Source: Apus apus | Taxonomy: Eukaryota > Chordata > Aves > Apodiformes > Apodidae | Assembly (NCBI RefSeq): GCF_020740795.1 | Contig: NC_067299.1 | Location: 7,610,001 to 7,674,000 of the forward strand | DNA: 64,000 nt | Reading direction: 5' to 3' | Shown here: one piece after another, positions 54,801-62,888 of the stretch | Layout: each line of letters starts with the position of its first letter | Position numbering within the stretch: position 1 is the stretch's first letter | Translations under genes and position numbers: made by a program | Notes under the pieces: model-generated | Database searches by the model: none | What the model was told of the DNA's origin: nothing | The model's input: the letters and a program-made list of their open reading frames with translations, nothing else

Positions 54801-57800
54801 AAGCTCCACTCGCGTCTGTCACAGTTTCTAGATAAGTCTGACCTGTCTCTAACACCCTGGTATCAAAATTTTGGCCCTAGAATTTCATTTAAAATCTTGA
54901 AACCTGTTACAGGGGTGATAATTGGAATTTGAGTAATGTTTAAGTTTTGAAGTGACCTGTGTATGAAGTCACCCCTGTGTGCAAAAGTAGCCCTTGGTCA
55001 CTGTCTTGGTCCTTGTTCTTGTCAGTAGAAGTGGTATTATTCATACCACTTGCTCTCCTCAAAACTTGACACTCAGCTAATGGTCTTGTGGTGAAGATGT
55101 GCAGCTAATGAGTAGCTGAGCTGGCAGTAACAGCCCTTGGTCCAGAATATGGACTAGACTTCCTTAAAATAATATCCCACTGAAAAGATGTTTCAGGTTG
55201 AGACATGTATGTAACAACAGAGCCAAATAGGATGTGTGGTAGTCATAGCTTTCAAAAGAAGAATCATCACCTTTTGGCCTGTTAAAGATCACAGTATTAG
55301 GGAAATGCTGTGTACAGGACATTGAATTTATTTCAATTGATCTAGAAGATCTTTTCTCTTCCATCCCACCATTATATATTTCTTATAAAAAAACAGTGGT
55401 CATTAGACAAAGTCTGCTTTAGGTGGCAGGAACATGTATATGCATTCTTTATTTTGGCTGTACCAGGATGCTCTTAATTAAGTAGTGCTTATCTTACTGC
55501 TGAGCTTGTGTGGTTGTAGAGTGACTTCATTGTAAAGTTTTTGAAGATCTGTGCTTTCAGAGAAGGTGCAATAAATTACCTCAAAGAAAATGTTGAAAAC
55601 GTAGGTAGTTGCTTTGCAGTTTCCCTGCAGGGTCTCTGAATGGCTTACATGGAAATCTGATCAGAGGTCACTGTTTATTTGTTGTTTAGAGTTTGGTAAA
55701 TGGAATATAATCATATTACTGGTACAGAAGCACAGCATCTCACTGAGCTGAGCTGTGCTGCTGCTTTACTGAGGAAGGGGTGAACAGAATGAACTTTAGT
55801 GAATGAGTTTGAAATTTCAAAATGTATGTTAGTCATGATAACAGGCAAGAGCACTTCAATAGTTATTTCTCCTTCAAAATCTGTTTCATGCTTTCTGTCT
55901 TTGTGTGGGTTTTCTTTTTCTAAGATCTCTTTGCTTATGGCTAAATGTCAGAAGTCAGAGAACTTCCTCAGTGAGCTGCAGCAGGCGTTTTCACAAGCCA
56001 AGAGGAGTGTCCAGGAGCAAATGGTAAGAGCTCAAACCCAGAGATCACTTGAGCAGCACTGTTTGTCTAACCTTTGGAGCTCAATGTGTTTGTAAAAGGC
56101 TTTGTCCTGCTGCTCAGCCATGCTTGGCTCAAGAGGGATGTGCATCTGAACATGTAAAGATACTGATTGAGTGAGCTCTGGTAGCAGGTGCTGGATGGTC
56201 ATATTTTCTGTGTTCGTGCATGTTGATTGATATGGATCACTCACCAGCTTCTTCTGCCCCTTATTCTGAAGTCAGAATAGATTTTTCTCAAGACAATTTT
56301 TTAGGATTTGCCACAAATACCACCACTAGTGAATATTTTCTTGAGTTTTAGAGATGAATGCTCAGTGTTTTTACAGGTCAGACTTAAAATATCAGCCCTA
56401 AACCCAGGAAGAGGTATGTATGGGAGCTTACTTTTTTTTTTTTTAAACTATTTTGAGCATCTTACAGAAATTAATGAGAGAACAGGAATAGGATCCCATC
56501 TTCTAGGCAGAATAAAGTCTGTCTTCCTCAGAGCATTCATTCCTTTCTATATTAGAATAAAATTTCTTATTTCCCTTTCATAGCATGTAGGGACTAAGCA
56601 TTCATTCTTAGTAATGAGAACCCAAATATATTGCATTTCTGGGGCCTGGGATTGTCTGTAGAACATCAGGACATTGTAGAAATGTTCTCTGTGATGTTCT
56701 GCCCAAGTGCCCACCTAATGGAGATTCAGAAAATATATTGATCTGAAAATACTTTTCATGCTGTCCACCTCTAATACAAAGGGTACCTTCTGTCAGAGGT
56801 CAGGTCCTGTTTCCCTGTGCAGAAGCAATCATTCTTCTCAAGAGAAATTCCCTGATTTTTTTTTCTTTTGTATTGCAAACTGTTTTCTTGATCCTTTTTC
56901 TTCACAAGGGATCAGCTGGTTTGTTTTTCTTGGAAGACAGTGGGAGGCAGATGCTTTCTGTTGAAAGTTTCGGGATGAATGTTTAAGGTTTTTGAATAAC
57001 CTGATTTTACAGCTGAGTTGTTAGGTGGTTGTAATAAACATCCCTGCCAGTTCCTGAATCCACATGTGATTCCCCCTCTGCCCCCACTCCATGAGCACAG
57101 CTAGTGGGTAAATACAGAAGAAAACTGGGAGGCTTCACAGTGCTGAATTTACCACTTTTTCCTTCCCTCCTGCCAGGTTGGTCTTGCCTTTATTTCTGGT
57201 GCTCAGACCAGGCAAGAGAGAACTGATGGTGTTGATCCACACCAGCATTTTGTTTTCCTTCTTTACAATGAATATCAATTCACCCAGCTTCTGAAAGCAA
57301 TGACAGTAAGTGGTCTGAGCTTGACTCTAAGTGAGAATTTATGTTTTTCTTTGCATTGGAGGCTGTCCTGACACAGTCAAGGGAGCAGGTTTCAGAGGAG
57401 TTGATGAGACTGCAAAAAGATAATGAAAGTCTTCAAGGAAAACACAGCTTGCACGTGTCCTTACAGCAGGCTGAAGATTTCATTCTACCAGAAGCAGCAG
57501 AGGTAACCCGTTTTAAAATCATTACCACAAATAATGCACGTGACTAGATCTCCCTGGAAGAATCTTTATCAAAAAGGTGACTCAAACAGCACAATGAGCA
57601 GCAATCTGGATTTCAACCCTGTGAGTCTGTGATGTACAAAACCAGCAGTCTGATCCCACTGTGCCCTGGACATGCTTCAGGGTAATGAAATGAGTTAACT
57701 GTTGCCTGATGAGTGCTCTGTTGTCAGGAGACTCTGGGCTTACCTGGTTCTGGTAGTTAAGGCTGCATTTTGCAAGTGGGCACACAAGGGATCTTTAAGG

Positions 57801-60800
57801 TCCCTTCCAACTCAAACCATTCTGTGATGATTCTGTGATTCACCACAGCTCCAGTGTGGATGTCGATGCAGTAAATTGAGCTAAGTCAGTCACTTTAATT
57901 TCTATCCAGGCATTAAGACCAGTAATAATCATTAAATAATGATAAGCCTGGTGATCCTTTTCATGGCCACTCCCTTATGCTCAAGCCCATCAGCCTTAAA
58001 AGACTGAAGGTGAAGGGCTGGGCAAGAGAGTCATAAACCTGGAGAAACATGAATCTTCACAGGTTTTCCATTTACTGTGGCCAAGCAAACTGTTGTGACT
58101 TTGTTTTAATACCTCTTTGGATGCAAGATCTGGTATGGTGGGACAAACCCTGGGATAAACCTTTGTCTTTGGCTTGTATCTTGATAAAAATGTGTATACT
58201 GTGTGTATCTGGAGATTCTAACACAAAACTTTGCCAACTGTTGATTCAGGAGCTCCGTGAGCTGATCTTAAAATATCGTGAAGACATAATCAGTGTGAGG
58301 ACAGCAGCAGATCACCTTGAGGAGAAACTGAAGGCAGAGATTTTATTCTTAAAAGAACAGATTCAAGCTGAACAGTATTTGAAAGAAAATATAGAAGAAA
58401 CTCTACAGCTGGAAATAGAGAATTGCAAAGAGGAAATAGGTGAGCAGGGGTAAAACAGTCTAGAAATAGGAATATTAGAAATGGGTGAGATAAATTAAGA
58501 CTTGATTTTGTGATAAGAAGACTTGTCTGAATTTTTAAAACTTGTCAGTTTTTGATAGCAGATACACAAAAGCTGTGCAGCTGAAAACAAAAGTACAATT
58601 ATTTGTTTGCATTTGAGGTACCTTTGATGTAGCATGTGCTTAATTTTCCTTTAAATATTAACAGAAGTAAACAGGGTATGTCCAGTTTCCTGTGTTTTTC
58701 TTGCATTTAAGCTTTAATATTCTTGGTTTGCAGCTTCCATTTCCAGTTTAAAAGCTGAACTGGAAAGAATAAAAGTGGAAAAGGAACAGGTAAGGAGGCT
58801 CTCACTGTGGGATGTTTTGTTTTGTTTTTACCCAAAGAGAATAGGATTCTTTTTCTTCTGCTGGTTTTATCAGTGACACTGGATTGGTGCCTGTGACATC
58901 AATGTCTTCGTATCAGAGAAAATGAACTTTTTCCCATTTCCCTTTGAGGTGTCAGCAACACTTCAGTTGTATTTTTATGTGATGCCCAGTATTTGAAGAG
59001 AAAGAGGGCTGAACTAAGGAGAGGCTTCTGAAACGTGTAACATTTTATTCCTCCATCTCAACCTACCTGTGGGATGCTGGAGGGCTTGTTTGCATAGATA
59101 ACTCTTCCTCTCTCTAAGAAGGAAAACCAGTCTGTGCATTTGCACTGGTTTTCTTACTGAAGGAGCTGACACTGTGCTGGGCACTCTCATTCTGTTGCCA
59201 CTCTTGGTATCAACTAAGATTGTAGATGCACCCATGTTGTAACTGCTTCTGCCACCATTCCAAAAGGAATGCCTGGAACTGTGAAGGACAGAGAACAGCT
59301 GGATTGATGCAAGTGTAGGACTGGGACACATTCATGGTTCTCTTCCTTAGAAGGTGTTTTGTCTGTTTATTGATCTGCAACCAAAACATTAGGTTGACTT
59401 CATTCCTAACTAATACTTGGCTGCTTAGTAATAACTTAGATGGCAGGTTTGGCCAGTTCTCTCCAGCTGCAAAAGGATATAAATGGAGAAAAAGATGCTA
59501 TTTAGGTGTTTTCTGTGGCCCTAGGGGAGGTTATTGAGGTGTATTCAGACTAATCTTCCTGTGCAGAGGGACTGTTAAGAAATTGCAATGTTAGGAGTCT
59601 TAGTTAATGCTTTTTTTTATTATTATTACCATTATTTTATAGTTGGAAAGTTCTTCGCAGGAAAACCTGCAGCAACTGGAGAGTCTGCAGGAAGCAAAAA
59701 ACACTTTAGAAGAGCAGCTGAAGAAGGAGATGGCAGCAAAGGTAGATGTGATGCTTAGGTGTGAAGTATATGTGCAACTTGTAAGGGGATCAAACTGTGG
59801 TCAGGGAATGTATCACTACATAGGAATGGAAAGGGAATCCTTTGCATGTTGATAAGATTCTGGCAGTGAAATAGTGTGTTTAAATCCCCATCCCAATCCC
59901 TTTGCTCTTGGGTTTATAAAGGCATGGATCTAAAATGCTGCTAATTTGAATATCTCCTTTGAATTGTCTTGCAGTGTTAGGCTCCAGTAACATCTCTGCA
60001 TATAGCAAGCTTCCTGGTTTGAATGCTTTGATACTTATGAATATATGTCATTTTGTTGTTGCTGTAGGACAGAGTCAGAGGAATTGATTGTGATCTGCTT
60101 TCTCTCCCCTGGTTTGTGGGTTTTTTTTTCCACTTCCCCGAAGAAGTTTTTGACTAAAACTCAAAAGATAGTAAGATAATTCTGTTTCCACCAGCAGATT
60201 ACTGCCCTCCCCTGTGGTCATGTTTCACTAAAACCTAGAAATCTGCTTTTTTTTAATTTATTTTGAGATCCTTAGACATAGTGCTGTGAAAAGACACGAA
60301 GCTTTTTCATTCTTTCACCCGTCTAAGGAGGATGTTTGTCTCATGGGTGTTAACCCCTGATTCTGCAGTTAGGAAAACAGACATATAGAGTGATTGGTTT
60401 CATTTCTTGACAGGACTCTGAGAATAACCATGGTTCTTTGCTCTAGTGTCACTTTTAAATCAGTCTATACAAGCTTCTTTTTAATTCACTGCAAGCTTAG
60501 CATAAAGAATCTCTCTCTCTTCAGGCAAACCTTGAGCAGCTGGTATTTGAAGAGAAGAACAAAGCTCAGCGGTTACAGACTGAATTAGATGTCAGTGAGC
60601 AAGTGCAGAGAGATTTTGTAAAGCTTTCTCAGACACTTCAGGTAAGGGAAATTAAGTCAGTTTGGGTTTTTTGGTTTTTTTACTTCTCCAGAGCTGCTTA
60701 AAATAAGGAGCAGTTGTAGATGTTATTATGTTGGTATTTATGAACTACTTTAGAAGTTGTTAGAGTGATAAACTGATCAAGTATTCCTAGCATAATATTA

Positions 60801-62368
60801 GTATTAAAGCCTACTGGGGATTTTATTCTGATTACTTGGTTCCAACCAATTCTCAGCAGCAAAAATACACAGTTACTGTACTATCTAAAACTCTCATTCT
60901 TGCCATTGTCACTGTTGCTAGTTCCAGTTTGTCAGGCTGATCTCTTTTTCTGTTAACTGTAGAGGGCACGGAGAGACCTGCAGATTCTGTGTTTGTGTCT
61001 GTCTCCTCAGGGAGCCAGGCTAGATTGGTCTCACCCTGTGTCTGTTTTTAGAATTTGCACCCCTCTCACATTCCAGCTTGCTGGAAGTCTTGCTCACAAA
61101 GGAGGCAGTGAATCTGAGCACTGTTTCCTTTGAGTTCTTGGGCAGCCTGCTCAGTGAAATTCAGCAGAATTAAAAATACACTTTTTTTGGGTCAAGTGTT
61201 CAGGTTTATTTGGAAAACTAAAACAGAAATATAGGAGATTATTCACTAGTGAGAGTTTAGCTGGATGGACAATAGGGAACTGTGCTCCTTTGTTCTGGCT
61301 ATTTATGGAGTAGGTAGAACAAAGGAGACTATTGATTTGTCCTGGCTGGTGAAGTTGCTTCTTGCTTGTCATCATCCTCTCTATTTTATTTTTTTTCAAG
61401 TACCACATGCACTGGTTTATGCAGTTCTTAGAGCAAAAACATATACAGCACTTTTCCACATATACACCACTTTGAAGATATGTGGCACACTCTTCCAAAA
61501 CTCACAGGTATTTTAGCTGGCCTTCAGTACTGAGCTCGGTAGGAGTGTTGTACCTCTACATCTTGTGTTTTCCTTCTGCCCCTAAGGACTGATCACACAT
61601 GAGTTTCTCAGCAGTTGGTGCTCTCAGTTTGAACAGTGGTTTGTACCATCTCCACTGTGTGCAGTACAAGATCTGTGGAGTAACATGTTGCCATCAAAGG
61701 AGGATTTTTCTTGATAGTCAGACAGGGTTAATTCTTTCCCTGACCTTCTCAGCAGAGCCTGGGCCAGTGTGACTTGTGGCAGGTGTCCACTGGCCAAGTT
61801 AGGGGTCAGCAATGGAGAGGATTAATCAATTAACCACTAGTTGGGAATTGACAACTAAAAGCTCAGGTCCTAATACAAAGATTGTAAATGTTAGAAATAT
61901 AATTTGAATTGAGCTCTGATCTGGAGAGGTGTTTGTTAGGTCTGCACTTAGATGTTGCTTTGCACATCCCCTCCAGTTTGGCTGGCCAGTGTGGTGTCAC
62001 TGACTGGTTACTGGGCAAAACACAGGGATGATGAGGGCTTATTTGAGCCCTCCAGAGAGTGGCTTTTTATTGCAAAAACCCAACTGCCTGATGTCTTCCT
62101 TCCTGCCCATTCCTGGTTCGAAATTCAGCTTGTGCTCCTTCGGGCCTTCCACTTTCCAACCAGTGATGTTTTGATACCTCTTCTGCTGGCACTAGGGATG
62201 GCCAGCACTGCCTGGCCTGTGCTCTTGCACTTGCCCTGCCTCATGGCATCTCTTGGTTCCCTGCAGGTGCAGCTGGAGCGGATCCGGCAGGCGGATTCCC
62301 TGGAGAGAATCCGCGCAATCCTGAACGACACAAAACTGACGGACATTAATCAGCTGCCTGAAACATGA
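15774..62368 (+). CDS. RABEP1: Rabaptin-5 gene, 18 coding exons (full span including introns)
   Basis: Rabaptin-5 is a dimeric coiled-coil effector on early endosomes. It couples Rab5 to its exchange factor Rabex-5 and links Rab4/Rab5 domains to GGA and AP-1 adaptors. I assembled the protein by joining 18 exons at 15774-15807, 34625-34753, 36845-37048, 37860-38020, 44527-44646, 46109-46244, 47029-47207, 48327-48452, 51053-51520, 53687-53791, 54544-54660, 55925-56023, 57362-57502, 58250-58439, 58734-58789, 59643-59741, 60525-60641 and 62267-62368. They total 2583 nt, or 860 residues plus TGA. All introns are GT-AG and phases agree throughout. The N-terminus (MAQPGP), DESD-FGPLVG (residues 433-442), the CxxC at 531-534 and the C-terminus (INQLPET) match vertebrate rabaptin-5 as I know it. 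RABEP2, the paralogue, is much shorter (about 570 residues), so RABEP1 is the better call. The start ATG sits in a strong context (gccATGg). I see no frameshift or premature stop. Confidence 0.97.
19457..19501. repeat. Perfect AT-rich inverted repeat (21-bp arms, 3-nt loop)
   Basis: The left arm begins TTTTAGATTATATTTATTAA and the right arm ends AATAAATATAATCTAAAA. The 21-base arms are exactly complementary, with loop GTT. It lies in RABEP1 intron 1. It could form a cruciform in DNA or a hairpin in the transcript. Confidence 0.95.
21786..21895 (-). mobile_element. CR1 LINE 3' fragment, minus strand, in intron 1
   Basis: TCATAGAATC followed by GGTTTGGGTTGGAAGGGACC and CACCTCCCACTAGAGCAGGG is the reversed CR1 3' end. 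The copy is about 110 bases, strongly 5'-truncated. Confidence 0.93.
27497..27898 (-). mobile_element. CR1 LINE 3' fragment, minus strand, in intron 1
   Basis: A 400-base reversed CR1 3' end, from TAGAATCACATAATGGTTTG to the segment CTCCAGGCTGAACAGCCC. The open frames on both strands here are degenerate CR1 sequence. Confidence 0.95.
33197..33214 (+). repeat. T18 homopolymer run
   Basis: Eighteen consecutive T in intron 1 of RABEP1. It could be the reversed A-tail of an old retrocopy or a simple run; nothing recognisable flanks it. Confidence 0.9.
34625..34753 (+). CDS. RABEP1: RABEP1 coding exon 2 (residues 12-54, codon 55 split)
   Basis: This exon begins the first coiled coil (RVAELEKVNAEFL...) with heptad-spaced Leu/Val. 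It continues through the segment rich in Lys/Glu that ends LYLAKE. In the human protein, Rab4-GTP binding maps to roughly residues 5-135, so exons 2-4 hold that surface. The acceptor is a T-rich TTTTTAG and the donor is GTAAGT, the strongest donor in the gene. Confidence 0.96.
34754..36844 (+). other. RABEP1: RABEP1 intron 2
   Basis: A 2.1-kb GT-AG intron of AT-rich sequence. I see no repeat family, RNA gene or further exon in it. Confidence 0.9.
36845..37048 (+). CDS. RABEP1: RABEP1 coding exon 3 (residues 55-122, codon 123 split)
   Basis: This exon continues the N-terminal coiled coil (EDLKRQNAVLQ... through ...EEVASLQAIMK). It lies in the region known to bind Rab4 and to help form the parallel dimer. 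The acceptor is TTTTCAG and the donor GTAAAA. Reading runs open past the donor for eight codons before a stop, so intron retention would truncate the protein. Confidence 0.96.
37049..37859 (+). other. RABEP1: RABEP1 intron 3
   Basis: An 811-base GT-AG intron with nothing recognised in it. Confidence 0.9.
37860..38020 (+). CDS. RABEP1: RABEP1 coding exon 4 (residues 123-176)
   Basis: This exon encodes ETVRDYELQYHHKLEQE and then a highly charged stretch ending NEMKK. It is still part of coiled coil 1. The acceptor is TTATAG and the donor GTAGGC. It ends in phase 0. The antisense strand has a chance 183-codon open frame over this exon and the following intron, which is a shadow. Confidence 0.96.
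38021..44526 (+). other. RABEP1: RABEP1 intron 4
   Basis: A 6.5-kb intron holding a forward CR1 fragment (40200-40417) and AT-rich unique sequence. A 162-codon minus-strand frame at 43337-42849 has no known similarity and is probably chance. Confidence 0.9.
40200..40417 (+). mobile_element. CR1 LINE 3' fragment, plus strand, in intron 4
   Basis: Runs from ATTAGGAAGAAATTCTTTAG through TGAGACACTGGAACAGGTTG and GATGATCTTTAAGGTCCCTT to a degenerate tail (ATTCAGTGGTTCTATG). It is the forward CR1 3' end, in the same sense as RABEP1. Confidence 0.95.
44527..44646 (+). CDS. RABEP1: RABEP1 coding exon 5 (residues 177-216)
   Basis: A symmetric 120-nt, phase 0/0 exon encoding AQEDAEKLRSVVMPMEKEI and a Lys/Glu-rich helix ending LEASK. 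It belongs to the central part of coiled coil 1. The acceptor is TTCAG and the donor GTGAGA. Because it is symmetric, skipping it would keep the frame. Confidence 0.96.
44647..46108 (+). other. RABEP1: RABEP1 intron 5
   Basis: A 1.46-kb intron with a reversed CR1 fragment (45757-45945) close to its 3' end. The rest is AT-rich and unremarkable; the 128-codon + frame from 44830 is not similar to any protein I know. Confidence 0.9.
45757..45945 (-). mobile_element. CR1 LINE fragment, minus strand, in intron 5
   Basis: GTCCTTGTCCTGTCACTGCC, then CCCCAGCTTTCCTGCAGCCC and CTCTTCTCCAGGCTGAAAAG are reversed CR1. This piece lacks the extreme 3' tail, unlike the others. It ends about 160 bases before exon 6. 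Confidence 0.9.
46109..46244 (+). CDS. RABEP1: RABEP1 coding exon 6 (residues 217-261, codon 262 split)
   Basis: The exon encodes VKELNHYLEAEKSCRTD, then a coiled-coil segment ending LRKELHE. This stretch is nearly invariant between this window and the human protein as I recall it. The acceptor is TTTTTGTCCAG and the donor GTACCT. Confidence 0.96.
46245..47028 (+). other. RABEP1: RABEP1 intron 6
   Basis: A 784-base GT-AG intron with nothing recognised. Its 3' end has a short, weak pyrimidine tract (CTTTTTATCTGTGAATAG). Confidence 0.9.
47029..47207 (+). CDS. RABEP1: RABEP1 coding exon 7 (residues 262-321)
   Basis: This exon encodes VCHLLEQERQQHNQLKHTW, then a helix with MRDMQRMEIVLTSEQLRQ, ending KKKDQ. 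It forms the distal part of the first long coiled coil. The acceptor (ATCTGTGAATAG) has a poor polypyrimidine tract and the donor (CAG|GTTACT) is weak. The frame and protein match leave little doubt about the boundaries. Confidence 0.95.
47208..48326 (+). other. RABEP1: RABEP1 intron 7
   Basis: A 1.1-kb intron containing a reversed CR1 fragment (47811-47989). Its donor (GTTACT) is the weakest in the gene. Confidence 0.9.
47811..47989 (-). mobile_element. CR1 LINE 3' fragment, minus strand, in intron 7
   Basis: TCATAGAATGGTGGTGAAGG, GGAAGGGACCCTAAAGATCA and CAACCTCCCTGGGCAACCTG mark a reversed CR1 3' end of about 180 bases. Confidence 0.94.
48327..48452 (+). CDS. RABEP1: RABEP1 coding exon 8 (residues 322-363, variable linker)
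   Basis: A symmetric 126-nt exon rich in Glu, Asp, Lys, Gln and Ser (EEDDQQRLSKRKEEKQKDSD... ending LSSEE). It is the low-complexity linker between the N-terminal coiled coil and the Ser-rich middle region. Compared with my memory of human rabaptin-5, it is the least conserved exon. It appears to carry the two-residue shortfall that makes this protein 860 rather than 862 residues. The acceptor is TTCTAG and the donor GTAAAA. Confidence 0.94.
48453..51052 (+). other. RABEP1: RABEP1 intron 8
   Basis: A 2.6-kb AT-rich intron. I see no repeat family or extra exon. The last 105 bases are open in frame with exon 9 but do not resemble rabaptin-5. Confidence 0.9.
51053..51520 (+). CDS. RABEP1: RABEP1 coding exon 9 (residues 364-519, adaptor-binding and cleavage region)
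   Basis: The largest coding exon (468 nt, phase 0/0) encodes the mostly unstructured middle of the protein. RRAQSTDSLG (401-410) is a basic/Ser cluster of the kind used for phosphorylation. DESD (433-436) is the known caspase-3 cleavage site in rabaptin-5. It is immediately followed by FGPLV (437-441), the known motif for the ear domains of GGAs and gamma-adaptin. The exon then runs through DTASLGSLQMPSGF to the conserved SETEWNLLQKE at its end. The acceptor is CATTCCAG and the donor GTGAGT. The frame stays open for about 60 codons into the next intron and about 35 codons upstream. That reads as chance rather than coding. Confidence 0.97.
51521..53686 (+). other. RABEP1: RABEP1 intron 9
   Basis: A 2.2-kb intron. 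The notable content is an A/C-only low-complexity tract at 53198-53310. A purine-rich stretch lies around 52260-52400. Confidence 0.9.
53198..53310 (+). repeat. A/C-only low-complexity tract
   Basis: Over about 113 bases the + strand is almost entirely A and C, with runs such as CCCCCCCCC, A9 and CCCC and CACACACA (one GA and one TAA-CT interruption). It is not a clean tandem repeat. It lies within intron 9, about 380 bases before exon 10. Confidence 0.9.
53687..53791 (+). CDS. RABEP1: RABEP1 coding exon 10 (residues 520-554)
   Basis: Encodes VQNAGNKLGRRCDMCSNYEK and then IQIQEAETRDQ. It has a CxxC at residues 531-534, just before the second coiled coil (CC2-1). In human rabaptin-5 that coiled coil (about 551-661) binds Rabex-5 and the GGA GAT domain. 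The acceptor is CTCCAG and the donor GTGGGA. Phase 0/0. Confidence 0.96.
53792..54543 (+). other. RABEP1: RABEP1 intron 10
   Basis: A 752-base GT-AG intron with nothing recognised. Confidence 0.9.
54544..54660 (+). CDS. RABEP1: RABEP1 coding exon 11 (residues 555-593)
   Basis: Encodes VKKLQVMLRQANDQLEKTM and a helix ending SAEDSSNQ. It is the first half of the CC2-1 coiled coil that docks Rabex-5 and GGA GAT. The acceptor is AACACAG and the donor GTACAA. It is a symmetric 117-nt exon. Confidence 0.96.
54661..55924 (+). other. RABEP1: RABEP1 intron 11
   Basis: A 1.26-kb GT-AG intron with nothing recognised. It ends in a good pyrimidine tract ahead of exon 12. Confidence 0.9.
55925..56023 (+). 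CDS. RABEP1: RABEP1 coding exon 12 (residues 594-626, divergent 33-residue cassette)
   Basis: A symmetric 99-nt exon encoding ISLLMAKCQKSENFLSELQQ and a tail ending AKRSVQEQM, within CC2-1. Placement is supported by TTTTTCTAAG acceptor, GTAAGA donor, phase 0/0 and the conserved end. From memory, its first 20 residues differ from the human exon far more than those of neighbouring exons. Human RABEP1 also has a known isoform shorter by 33 residues. Exons 12 and 16 are the two of that length here. Confidence 0.92.
56024..57361 (+). other. RABEP1: RABEP1 intron 12
   Basis: A 1.34-kb GT-AG intron with nothing recognised beyond a T12 run near 56431. It ends at a purine-rich acceptor (GCATTGGAG). 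Confidence 0.9.
57362..57502 (+). CDS. RABEP1: RABEP1 coding exon 13 (residues 627-673)
   Basis: Encodes AVLTQSREQVSEELMRLQK, then SLQGKHSLHVSLQQAEDF and LPEAAE. It closes the Rabex-5/GAT-binding coiled coil and leads into the linker. The acceptor (GCATTGGAG) has a purine-rich end and looks weak, preceded by a T-rich stretch. The donor is GTAACC. Phase 0/0. Confidence 0.95.
57503..58249 (+). other. RABEP1: RABEP1 intron 13
   Basis: A 747-base intron with a short CR1 tail fragment at 57788-57840. The last 200 bases are open in frame with exon 14 without protein similarity. Confidence 0.9.
57788..57840 (+). mobile_element. CR1 LINE tail fragment, plus strand, in intron 13
   Basis: GGATCTTTAAGGTCCCTTCC leads into two ATTCTGTG tail units separated by ATG. 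Only the extreme 3' end of a CR1 copy remains, in the same sense as the gene. Confidence 0.92.
58250..58439 (+). CDS. RABEP1: RABEP1 coding exon 14 (residues 674-736, codon 737 split)
   Basis: Encodes ELRELILKYREDIISVRTAA, then a long Glu/Lys coiled coil (LKAEILFLKEQIQAEQ...) ending NCKEEI. It starts the C-terminal coiled coil whose distal part binds Rab5. The acceptor is GATTCAG and the donor GTGAGC. The frame is open for about 67 codons upstream in the intron, without similarity to the protein. Confidence 0.96.
58734..58789 (+). CDS. RABEP1: RABEP1 coding exon 15 (residues 737-755)
   Basis: A short 56-nt exon encoding ASISSLKAELERIKVEKEQ, completing codon 737 from exon 14 and ending in phase 0. 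It was found from the protein continuity, since it is too short to stand out as an open frame. The acceptor is TTTGCAG and the donor GTAAGG. Confidence 0.95.
58790..59642 (+). other. RABEP1: RABEP1 intron 15
   Basis: An 853-base GT-AG intron with nothing recognised except a T/A-rich end. The preceding intron 14 (58440-58733) is only 294 bases and is likewise plain. Confidence 0.9.
59643..59741 (+). CDS. RABEP1: RABEP1 coding exon 16 (residues 756-788)
   Basis: A symmetric 99-nt exon encoding LESSSQENLQQLESLQEA and a helix ending LKKEMAAK. It belongs to the C-terminal coiled coil. SSQEN differs from the human residues I recall, while the Leu heptads are kept. The acceptor follows a long T/A tract (ATTATTTTATAG) and the donor is GTAGAT. 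Confidence 0.95.
59742..60524 (+). other. RABEP1: RABEP1 intron 16
   Basis: A 783-base GT-AG intron with nothing recognised. It ends in a CT-repeat pyrimidine tract. Confidence 0.9.
60525..60641 (+). CDS. RABEP1: RABEP1 coding exon 17 (residues 789-827, Rab5-binding part 1)
   Basis: Encodes ANLEQLVFEEKNKAQRLQ, then ELDVSEQVQRDFVKLSQTLQ. In human rabaptin-5, the Rab5-GTP contact helix lies at about 804-849. By the two-residue offset that is about 802-847 here, so exons 17 and 18 form the Rab5 site. The acceptor has a CT-repeat tract (CTCTCTCTCTTCAG) and the donor is GTAAGG. Confidence 0.96.
60642..62266 (+). other. RABEP1: RABEP1 intron 17
   Basis: A 1.6-kb GT-AG intron. No repeat family recognised. 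The last 315 bases form an open frame in phase with exon 18, starting at an ATG at 61952. Confidence 0.9.
62267..62368 (+). CDS. RABEP1: RABEP1 coding exon 18 (residues 828-860 and stop, Rab5-binding part 2)
   Basis: The terminal coding exon encodes VQLERIRQADSLERIRAIL, ending LTDINQLPET and TGA. It holds the second half of the dimeric helix that binds two Rab5-GTP molecules. The acceptor is CCCTGCAG. The intron frame upstream stays open back to an ATG at 61952, which is noted as a finding. Confidence 0.97.
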   Translation: MQLERIRQADSLERIRAILNDTKLTDINQLPET

Positions 62369-62882
62369 CACCCTGATGAGCTGGCTCCAAGGCTGCATTT
62401 GGGGTTTTTAACTCATCTTTATAGCAACATTAATTATTATTTAACTCTAACCGAAAGAGCAGATGACACCAGAGGGGAGCAATGACTAAGTTTTGTTTCT
62501 AGAGGGGAAAAAGGTTTCGTACTGGGCAGGAAGAGAGCACCAGGGTGACGTGCAGTGTAGGAAGGAGAACTTTCTAATGGAAACACTAATGAGTGTGGTG
62601 TTTCGTGTTCCACTGAGTGGGATCAGTCCTTACCTTCTGAAAAACTTCCCCTCTTTCAGCCAACTTCGTAACCTAATATAGAGTTTTGGAACATTTACCC
62701 CCCTTGTCTTTCCCTCTTTCCTTTCCCCCCACTACTGTGATCAAAGTAGCTGCTGGAAACCATATTGTCCCTCCAAAACATTGAAGAGCAAAGTGGTTGA
62801 AGTTTTTCTGTTTGAATAGTCAGTAACAGTATTCAGCTAGCAGAGAGAATGAGGTGTAGAGTATGCTGTATGAATATTTTAT

Positions 62883-62888
62883 ATTAAA
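62883..62888 (+). terminator. RABEP1: Candidate polyadenylation signal ATTAAA
   Basis: ATTAAA lies 515 bases after the stop codon and is followed within 60 bases by T-rich sequence. No canonical AATAAA is seen between the stop and the window end. Later sites beyond the window cannot be excluded. Confidence 0.45.
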
